A DNA stretch of 6,376 nucleotides from a bacterium HR41 (GTDB lineage Bacteria; Actinomycetota; Thermoleophilia; Solirubrobacterales; Thermoleophilaceae). Made by a program: the position numbers and the translations under genes. The notes beneath the pieces are model-generated. The model saw only the letters and a program-made list of their open reading frames with translations, searched no databases and was not told where the DNA came from. This document shows positions 1-4,589 of the stretch, in pieces; within the stretch, counting starts at the first letter, position 1, and each line of letters starts with the position of its first letter. The stretch covers positions 1 to 6,376 of the forward strand of contig BEIR01000079.1 of the NCBI GenBank assembly GCA_002898855.1. The letters are read 5' to 3'.

Positions 1-658
1 CGTCGCCAGCGCTGCCGTCGGACTGCGGCCACAGCAGCTGGCCGCTCGAGTCGGTGATCGTGACGTCGTTGGGGCTCAAACCCTCGACGCTCGCGGCTAC
101 CAGTCGCGCCATTCCGCGCACGGCGTTTGGGTCGATCGTCCCCGAGCCACCGAGCACGACCGCCGCCGTCGGCTTCTGGCGATCTTCGACGAACAGCCGG
201 TCCTGAGGCAGGGTGAGCTGCACCTGGGCGGTGCCGACACCGTCGATCTGCTCGAGCGCGCGCGCGATCTCTCCCTCGAGCGCCCGCTGGTAGGCGACAC
301 GCTGCTGGAAGTCGCTAGCCCCGAGCTTCTGCTTGTCGAGCAGCTCGAACCCGGGTTGCGAGCGGCCCGGCAAACCGGCCTCGGCAAGCGCGACACGTGC
401 CTCCGCCGTCTTTCCCGAGTCGACGGCGAGAGCGGTGCCGTTGTTCTCGAGCTTGTAGGCGATTCCGCGCTGGTCGAGGGCGGCTGTGAGCTTGCCGGTC
501 TCGGCGGGATCGAGACCGGTGAGCATCGTCGTGTAGCTGGTGCGTGTAGCGAGCGAGTAGAGCAGGATCGCGACCGCCAGGACCGCACCGATCGAAGCGA
601 TCAAGCCGATGCGGCCGCGAAGGTCCGTGTTGCGGAGCAGTTGGAGAGGATCTGGCAT
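1..658 (-). CDS. fliF: FliF, flagellar MS-ring protein (N-terminal 219 codons; runs off the left edge)
   Basis: FliF builds the MS ring in the cytoplasmic membrane, the base on which the C-ring, rod and export apparatus assemble. The ATG is at 658-656, three bases after the fliE stop, and the frame is open to base 1, so the C-terminal half is missing. A short cytoplasmic N-terminus is followed by one membrane segment (about residues 17-37, IGLIASIGAVLAVAILLYSL). The YscJ/FliF periplasmic ring region follows: YTTMLTGLDPAE (42-53), GLPG (95-98), the family hallmark YQRALEGEIAR (123-133), the beta-strand motif LTLPQDRLFV (148-157) and QKPTAAVVL (161-169). A VASSVEGLSP-like helix and DVTITDSSGQLL come before the edge. 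No strong ribosome-binding site is seen, so translation is probably coupled to fliE. The family assignment is secure from these motifs and the fliE neighbour. Confidence 0.96.
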   Translation of the reverse strand, partial: MPDPLQLLRNTDLRGRIGLIASIGAVLAVAILLYSLATRTSYTTMLTGLDPAETGKLTAALDQRGIAYKLENNGTALAVDSGKTAEARVALAEAGLPGRSQPGFELLDKQKLGASDFQQRVAYQRALEGEIARALEQIDGVGTAQVQLTLPQDRLFVEDRQKPTAAVVLGGSGTIDPNAVRGMARLVAASVEGLSPNDVTITDSSGQLLWPQSDGSAGD

Positions 659-661
659 CGC

Positions 662-982
662 TCAGACCTGGGTGCGGAAGACCTCTTGGTACGCCTCGAC
701 CGCCTTCGTGCGGATCTGGTTCGCGAGCTGCATCGCCAGCTGCGCGCGCTCGACGGCGAGCACAACCGCGGTCGGATCGTCGGCCTCGCCGGTGGCCAGA
801 GCCCGGGCGGCGTCGCTGGCGTTCTGTTGCGTCTGGTCGAGCGCCGACAGCGCACGGCCGAGCAGGTCGCCGAAGTCGCTTGCTTGGGTTCCGGCGGGGG
901 CGTCGATCGCCGCCTCGCGGCCCAGCCCGCCAACCGACGGGATCGACCACTCGTTGGCGCTGACGGGATCGGCTGGCGTCAT
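662..982 (-). CDS. fliE: FliE, MS-ring/rod junction protein
   Basis: FliE links the FliF ring to the proximal rod and is among the first rod proteins exported. The 106-residue length is normal for the family. The first ~35 residues are variable. The conserved part (36-106) begins at DFGDLLGRALSALDQTQQ and is followed by an acidic turn (GEADDP, 65-70). It ends in the diagnostic C-terminal helix with QLAMQLANQIRTKAVEAYQE and FRTQV, close to the usual AYQEIMRMQV ending. The ATG (982-980) overlaps the flgC TGA (981-979) as ATGA, which fixes the start and implies translational coupling to flgC; only a weak GAG-type Shine-Dalgarno lies upstream. It is followed three bases later by fliF, the usual partner order. 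Confidence 0.95.
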   Translation of the reverse strand: MTPADPVSANEWSIPSVGGLGREAAIDAPAGTQASDFGDLLGRALSALDQTQQNASDAARALATGEADDPTAVVLAVERAQLAMQLANQIRTKAVEAYQEVFRTQV

Positions 983-1410
983 CGCAGGATCTCGAGGGTG
1001 CGGCTGAACATCTGCTTCGCCGTCTGCATCGAAGTAACGTTGGCCTCGTAGGCGCGCGAAGCGGTGATCAGGTCGACGAGCTCGCTAACCGGGTTGACGT
1101 TGGGCATGCGCACATAGCCGCGCCGGTCGGCGTCGGGATGCCCCGGGTCGTAGACCACTGGTCCCGGCGTCGTGTCCTCAACGATGCCCGCCACCTCGAC
1201 ACCGGCCGCTCCGGCCATCCGGCGCCCGAGGACGGCGGCGAAGCCGCCCGGCTCGGCGGAGCGCAAGAGCACCAGCTTGCGGCGGTAGGGGCCGCCCGCG
1301 GCCGAACGGGTGCTCTGCGCGTTCGCAAGGTTGTCGGCCGCGACGTCCATCCGCACACGTTCGGCGGTGAGGCCACTGCCGGCGATGTCGATCGCTGCGA
1401 ACAGGCTCAC
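979..1410 (-). CDS. flgC: FlgC, proximal rod protein
   Basis: FlgC is one of the proximal rod subunits (with FlgB and FlgF) that cross the periplasmic space above the MS ring. I start it at GTG 1410-1408, giving 143 residues. An excellent AAGGAGG lies 8 bases upstream (1419-1425), and the protein begins SLFAAIDIAGSGLTAERVR, the standard FlgC N-terminus. The rod-protein signature DVAADNLANAQ (22-32) is followed by GGPYRRK (39-45). The C-terminal flg_bbr region contains GYVRMPNVNPVSELVDLITA (98-117), SRAYEANVTSMQTAKQMF (118-135) and a final amphipathic helix. The frame is open far upstream of the GTG, but that extension is Arg/Ser-rich, overlaps flgB and looks non-coding. It lies 43 bases after flgB and overlaps the fliE start by four bases. 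Confidence 0.95.
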   Translation of the reverse strand: MSLFAAIDIAGSGLTAERVRMDVAADNLANAQSTRSAAGGPYRRKLVLLRSAEPGGFAAVLGRRMAGAAGVEVAGIVEDTTPGPVVYDPGHPDADRRGYVRMPNVNPVSELVDLITASRAYEANVTSMQTAKQMFSRTLEILR

Positions 1411-1418
1411 TCTCTCCC

Positions 1419-1425
1419 CCTCCTT
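1419..1425 (-). promoter_or_regulatory. Ribosome-binding site of flgC
   Basis: The minus strand reads AAGGAGG followed by an 8-base spacer and the GTG at 1410. It is the best Shine-Dalgarno seen in the window. It decides the flgC start against the much longer open frame that continues through flgB. Confidence 0.85.
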
Positions 1426-1453
1426 CCGCTCTGTCCGATGGCAGCGGCGACGC

Positions 1454-1810
1454 TCACCGCACAAGCCCCATCGCCGACTCCAGAATCGCGATACGCGCGC
1501 GCAGGACGCGCGCCAGCGCCTCGTACTCGAGCCCGTTCTTGGCGATTTCCGCCGCCTCGCGATCGGGATCGACGGTGCTACCGTCGGCCCGCACCGGCCC
1601 GGCGGAGACGTCGACCTGTGGCGTGAACGCCACGTGCTGGACGTCGCCGGTTGCGAGCGCTCCCCGGAGCGCGGCGTGGAAGTCAATGTCGCGCCGCTGG
1701 TAGCCCGGCGTGTTGATGTTGGCGAGGTTCGACGCGAGCAGCTCCTGGCGCTGTGCCGCACCGCGGAGTGCGAGCTCGAGCGCGCTTTGCGTGAGATCGA
1801 AGAGCTGCAT
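1454..1810 (-). CDS. flgB: FlgB, proximal rod protein
   Basis: FlgB is the proximal rod subunit that contacts FliE and works with FlgC. The 118-residue product has the family's N-terminal helix (MQLFDLTQSALELALRGAAQ) and then the rod signature ELLASNLANINTPGYQRRD (23-41), including the NIxTPGY element. A middle strand, VRADGSTVDPDREAAEIAKN (73-92), is the expected VRxDGNxVDxDxEM-type motif. The C-terminus is helical (LEYEALARVLRARIAILESA). The ATG is at 1810-1808 with GAGG 10 bases upstream (1821-1824). It follows the FliT-like gene after a 60-base gap that holds small repeats, and precedes flgC. Length and motifs are complete and normal. Confidence 0.95.
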   Translation of the reverse strand: MQLFDLTQSALELALRGAAQRQELLASNLANINTPGYQRRDIDFHAALRGALATGDVQHVAFTPQVDVSAGPVRADGSTVDPDREAAEIAKNGLEYEALARVLRARIAILESAMGLVR

Positions 1811-1813
1811 CCT

Positions 1814-1851
1814 GGACGGACCTCGAGGACGGACGCCCCGGTATTCGTCCG
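1814..1851 (-). repeat. Paired 8-bp direct repeat and small hairpin in the flgB leader
   Basis: On the plus strand ggacggac occurs at 1814-1821 and again at 1827-1834, separated by ctcga. Overlapping the second copy, CGGACG (1830-1835) and CGTCCG (1846-1851) form a 6-bp inverted repeat with a 10-base loop. On the minus strand the hairpin is not followed by a T-run, so it is not a convincing intrinsic terminator. The repeats surround the flgB ribosome-binding site. They could affect its translation or bind a regulator, or they could be chance in GC-rich DNA. Confidence 0.35.
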
Positions 1852-1870
1852 CTACTGCCTGCGCTTGAGA

Positions 1871-2206
1871 TCAGGCGCTCGCCTCGATGCGGCCGCTGCC
1901 TGCCCTAGGAACCGGCCGGTAGGCGGATCGCAGCCTGCGTCGCCGCTCGTGCCCAGCTAGCTCGACACCGATCGTTTCGCGCGCGCGCGAGAGAGCGAGG
2001 AGCGCGGCCTTCTGGAAAGCAAGAGCCGCCGAGAGCTCTTCGGCGCTCAGCCGCGGCGGACCGGCGCCATCGCCGCCTGTGGTCGCAAGCCGTTCGATCG
2101 CCCGGATCTGTTCGAGCACGCGGACCGCGTCGCCAGCGAGCGCGGCGTCGTAGACCTGGCGCCAGAGTTCAGCGAGCGAGCGTCCTTCGTCGCTCGCGGC
2201 GCTCAT
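1871..2206 (-). CDS. Small helical flagellar protein, candidate FliT-type chaperone
   Basis: I do not recognise this 111-residue protein with certainty. Its ATG (2206-2204) overlaps the fliS TGA (2205-2203) as ATGA, so it is co-translated with fliS. It looks largely alpha-helical: helix one about 9-41 (SLAELWRQVYDAALAGDAVR onward), a Gly/Pro loop (44-52), helix two about 54-86 (SAEELSAALAFQKAALLALS onward), then a very basic segment (HERRRRLRSAYRP, 87-99) and a flexible tail. There is no signal peptide and no membrane segment. FliT, the FliD export chaperone, is a small helical protein of about this size that often follows fliS, as in fliD-fliS-fliT of Bacillus and enterics. Position, size and helical character support a FliT-like role, but no FliT-specific motif is visible. 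An unrelated FlgN-like or lineage-specific accessory is possible. Confidence 0.75.
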   Translation of the reverse strand: MSAASDEGRSLAELWRQVYDAALAGDAVRVLEQIRAIERLATTGGDGAGPPRLSAEELSAALAFQKAALLALSRARETIGVELAGHERRRRLRSAYRPVPRAGSGRIEASA

Positions 2207-2784
2207 GCGCGCACAGCGCCGCCGGGCGCGTGTGCACCCGTCTCGCTTCGCAACGTACGGCTCGCCGCGTCGAAGGCTTCGCCGAGCTCGCGCAGCCACC
2301 GCGCGACGCGCGCCACCGCGGCGCTGTCGCGCGCCAAACGGGCGTCGGCGAGTTGGCGCTTGCAGAAGACGTAGATGCCTTGCAAGCGCGAGGCGATTTC
2401 GCCTTGGCTCAGGTCGAGTGTCGCGAGCAGTTCGTCGAGGATCGCGTCGGCGCGGTTGAGGTTGTGGTGAAAGGCGGCCGTATCGCGCGATTCGAGCGCC
2501 AGGCGCGCGCGCTCGAGAAAGCGAACCGCCCCTTCGAACAGAAGCACCACGAGCCGCTCGGGAGGTGCAGTCAGAACTTCCTGCTCGCGGTAGGAGCGGG
2601 CACTCGCGTAGGGCGTCTTCGACCCGGTGATCGGCGCGGTCGGCGTGTGTTTTAGCTCGCGCGCGATGCCGCAAGCTCTGTCAGCAGCGTTCCGCTCCGC
2701 CGCACCGAGCGACCTGTGCTGGAGCGCGGTCGTACTGGTCGCTACGACGAGCCGAGCATGCCGGCGAGCTGCGCCTGCAGCCAC
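2203..2784 (-). CDS. fliS: FliS, flagellin export chaperone (start uncertain)
   Basis: FliS binds the C-terminus of cytoplasmic flagellin, stops early polymerisation and delivers it to the export gate. The conserved domain begins at PYASARSYREQEVLTAPPER (2613 downward), the family's YxxxxVxxAxPxxL start. It continues with LVVLLFEGAVRFLERA (usual MLYDGAIRFL), HHNLNRADAILDELLATLD, then IYVFCKRQLADARL and a final helix near VARVARWLRELGEAF. The start is a problem: between the fliD stop and this domain the frame has no ATG, GTG or TTG. The nearest canonical start is GTG 2784-2782, used here. It gives 193 residues, overlaps fliD by 43 bases and adds about 50 residues unlike any FliS. An ATC at 2631-2629 would give a normal 142-residue protein but would be a rare start, and it has no Shine-Dalgarno. 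The end, overlapping the next ATG, is secure. Confidence 0.88.
   Translation of the reverse strand: MAAGAARRHARLVVATSTTALQHRSLGAAERNAADRACGIARELKHTPTAPITGSKTPYASARSYREQEVLTAPPERLVVLLFEGAVRFLERARLALESRDTAAFHHNLNRADAILDELLATLDLSQGEIASRLQGIYVFCKRQLADARLARDSAAVARVARWLRELGEAFDAASRTLRSETGAHAPGGAVRA
2628..2654 (-). promoter_or_regulatory. Sigma-28 (FliA/SigD)-type promoter match at the 5' end of fliS
   Basis: The minus strand reads TAAAACAC (2654-2647), an 11-base spacer, then GCCGATCA (2635-2628). The flagellar sigma-28 consensus is TAAA-N15-GCCGATAA. The -35 TAAA and seven of eight -10 bases match, with exactly the same spacing as the match before flaG. A transcript would start near 2621, just before or inside the conserved fliS codons. 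It could therefore serve the FliT-like gene and the rod genes, or a leaderless or unusually started fliS. TAAA is rare in this GC-rich window, so chance is unlikely but not excluded inside coding sequence. Confidence 0.5.
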
Positions 2785-4115
2785 GAGCCCTGCGCTTGCA
2801 CCGCTTGCAGGGCTTCCTCCATCGCCGTGAACTGTGCGCGCAGCTGCTGCTCGCGCAGCTCGAGGCGGCGGTCGATCGCGGCCATGCGGTCTTGGATGGT
2901 CGAGATCTCGCTGCTGATCGAGGTTTGGCGTTGGTCGAACACGCCGCCCGGTCCGGCCCATGCAGCGAGCGTCGTGTCGAGCCGCTGCGCGAAACCGTCG
3001 CTGCCGGCCACTGCACCGACCAGCTTCTGCACGCCGAGGGGATCGGCATCGAGAGCGGCGTCGAACTTGGCCTCGTCGAACGTCAGCCGACCTGCGACGG
3101 CGTTCGGGTTGATCGTTCCGGAGCCGGTGGTGGCGCCTGTGGATATACCGATCTCGGCGAGCTCGTCGCGGTCGGCAGCGAGTCCCGCGACAGGGTCCGA
3201 AACGAGTTGTCGCAGCTGTCCGACAAGGTCGCGCAGAGAGCTGTCGGCGTACAGTGCACCCTTGCGCGCGTCGGTCGTGGTCGTGGGGTTCTTGACCGGG
3301 GTTTCGGCGAGGTCGTCGCGGACGAGATCGAGTAGCGAGTTGTAGGCCTCGACGAACGCCTTGACCTTGGCTTTTACGGCCGCGCGATCGACACCGGGTG
3401 GAGTCACGTTGACGGTGACTGTGGTGCCGGGGCTCGCTGCGCGCAGGTCGAGGGTCACCCCGGCGATGACGTCGCTGACACGATTCGACGAGCGCGTGTA
3501 GAGCACACCGTCGACCTTGAACTGGGCGTCTTGCGCAAGCCGCGCCGCCCCGGTGTCTTCGCTCAGGAAGCTGGCGTTCGCTGTGAACGCGCCGCTCGTG
3601 CCGGTCTGGCGGCTCGAGAGCACCAGCCTGCCCTGCACGACCACCGCATAGACAGGGGCGTTCTCGTCGGCGTTTATCTGCGCTGCCAGATCTTCGATCG
3701 TCGTGCCGGCGGTGACCGTCGTGCTCCACGAGCCGATCGTGAGCGTGTCGTCGCTCGCCGGTGCGGTGTAGTCGTAGGTGCGCTGTTCGGCGCGCGCAAG
3801 CTGCAGCACTTCGATCTGGTAGCCGCCGGGACCGGCGGCACCGTCGAGTGTCGCCTGGACGATCGTGTTCTGGCTCGTCGAAATCTGCTGCACAGGCGCC
3901 CAGGTGGCGCTCGAGCGCAGCGCGGCGACGGCGTCGCGGAGCTGGTCGGCGCGCGCGTCGATCGCAGAAAGCGCCTGTTTGCGAGCGTCGAGGCGGGCCT
4001 GCTGCAGTTCGAGTCGCGTGCGCGGCTGGCGCTCGATCGCCAGCAGCTGCTGGATGATCGAGTTGGTGTCGAGCCCGCTCGCTAGGCCGCTGAAGCTGAA
4101 AAGCGGTGTAGCCAT
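2742..4115 (-). CDS. fliD: FliD, filament cap protein
   Basis: FliD (HAP2) forms the oligomeric cap at the filament tip that guides folding of exported flagellin. The 457-residue product has the classic N-terminus FSFSGLASGLDTNSIIQQLL (6-25) with a helical arm to about residue 70. The FliD_N domain ends near IEVLQLARAEQ (101-111). The central domains include FKVDGVLYTRSSNRVSDVIA (199-218) and GVTLDL. The C-terminal domain has VEAYNSLLDLV (255-265), ALYADSSLRDL (287-297) and EIGIST (321-326). A terminal coiled coil from about 395 ends in FTAMEEALQAVQAQGSWLQA (429-448). The ATG (4115-4113) lies five bases after the flaG stop; GGTGA, overlapping that stop, can serve as Shine-Dalgarno at 5-base spacing, and AGGAG (4129-4133) is at 13. 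No signal peptide is expected, since it uses the flagellar type III export route. Confidence 0.97.
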   Translation of the reverse strand: MATPLFSFSGLASGLDTNSIIQQLLAIERQPRTRLELQQARLDARKQALSAIDARADQLRDAVAALRSSATWAPVQQISTSQNTIVQATLDGAAGPGGYQIEVLQLARAEQRTYDYTAPASDDTLTIGSWSTTVTAGTTIEDLAAQINADENAPVYAVVVQGRLVLSSRQTGTSGAFTANASFLSEDTGAARLAQDAQFKVDGVLYTRSSNRVSDVIAGVTLDLRAASPGTTVTVNVTPPGVDRAAVKAKVKAFVEAYNSLLDLVRDDLAETPVKNPTTTTDARKGALYADSSLRDLVGQLRQLVSDPVAGLAADRDELAEIGISTGATTGSGTINPNAVAGRLTFDEAKFDAALDADPLGVQKLVGAVAGSDGFAQRLDTTLAAWAGPGGVFDQRQTSISSEISTIQDRMAAIDRRLELREQQLRAQFTAMEEALQAVQAQGSWLQAQLAGMLGSS

Positions 4116-4120
4116 CTATC

Positions 4121-4510
4121 TCACCGAACTCCTGGCGATCCGATCCCGAGATCTGGCGCCGTCGCGATCCCGAGCGCCGTGCTCGGTGGGACGCGACGCA
4201 CCAACCTGCCTTCCAGATCCCGCACCTCCACGACGACCCGGCCTGTCTTTTCGTCGATCAGGAAGTGCAGCTCGCGCCCGAGCGCTCGCAGCTCGTCGAA
4301 GCGATTGGCCGCAACCGCTACCTCCTTTTCGACTTCGCGGGGCAGGGGCGTGACGTGCGCCGGCGCAAGAGCACCAGGCGCGCCCGGCGGGCCCTCTGTC
4401 GCGCCTGTTCCCGTCACCTTGTCGCCGTCCTTGGCTGGTTCGCGCACCGTGGTCGGGGGGTAGTAGCTCGCCTGCGTCACCGCTGCCGTTGTTCTCTCGA
4501 TCGCTCCCAT
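4121..4510 (-). CDS. flaG: FlaG family protein
   Basis: FlaG is a small protein commonly encoded beside fliD; in several bacteria it influences filament length, but its exact mechanism is unclear. The 129 residues comprise a variable N-terminus, a Gly/Pro/Thr-rich linker (about 31-57) and a helix (REVEKEVAVAANRFDELRAL). The conserved C-terminal FlaG domain reads LHFLIDEKTGRVVVEVRDLE (81-100) and GRLVRRVPPSTAL (101-113), the usual LxFxxDExTGxxVVxVxDxxTGExIRxIPP pattern. The start is ATG 4510-4508. No canonical in-frame start lies upstream, and the nearest purine-rich run (GGGAGGG, 4535-4541) is 24 bases away, too far for a normal ribosome-binding site. It lies in front of fliD and downstream of a sigma-28-type promoter, so it is probably the first gene of a late flagellar transcript. 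Confidence 0.9.
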   Translation of the reverse strand: MGAIERTTAAVTQASYYPPTTVREPAKDGDKVTGTGATEGPPGAPGALAPAHVTPLPREVEKEVAVAANRFDELRALGRELHFLIDEKTGRVVVEVRDLEGRLVRRVPPSTALGIATAPDLGIGSPGVR

Positions 4511-4562
4511 GGCATCCGTGCTCGCTGGGTACGACCCTCCCTGGCGGTCGGCCGTGCCCCGC

Positions 4563-4589
4563 TAATCGGCAGATGCGCGCGCGTCTTTA
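4563..4589 (-). promoter_or_regulatory. Sigma-28 (FliA/SigD/WhiG)-type promoter of flaG-fliD-fliS
   Basis: The minus strand reads TAAAGACG (4589-4582), an 11-base spacer, then GCCGATTA (4570-4563). The enteric consensus is TAAAGTTT-N11-GCCGATAA, so TAAAG, the spacing and seven of eight -10 bases match. The TAA of the -35 is also the stop codon of the upstream glycosyltransferase gene, and the rest lies in the 76-base gap before flaG. Transcription would start near 4556, leaving a leader of roughly 45 bases. This is the expected promoter class for fliD and fliS, which are late flagellar genes in well-studied species. Confidence 0.8.

Noticed and set aside
1830..1851. Hairpin before flgB as an intrinsic terminator
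   Set aside because: The stem is only 6 bp and is followed by CCTCGAGG rather than a T-run on the coding strand.
1871..2674. Minus-strand open frame starting at TTG 2674 and running through fliS into the FliT-like gene
   Set aside because: The first ~156 codons are an Arg-rich shadow of fliS. The real gene begins at the ATGA junction at 2206.
2716..3345. Long plus-strand open frames opposite fliD, and similar ones opposite fliF, flgC, fliS and the glycosyltransferase
   Set aside because: They have no recognisable motifs and low-complexity Arg/Ser/Ala composition, and they lie opposite well-supported genes.
3369..3380. Two other TAAA tetramers on the minus strand (near 3371 and 3675) as -35 boxes
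   Set aside because: Neither is followed by anything like GCCGAT at the right distance; both lie inside fliD codons.
2203..3729. Very long open frame on the minus strand covering most of fliD before fliS
   Set aside because: Only the last ~140 codons look like protein (FliS). The rest is Arg/Gly/Ala-rich and out of frame with the unmistakable FliD, as expected of a GC-rich shadow frame.
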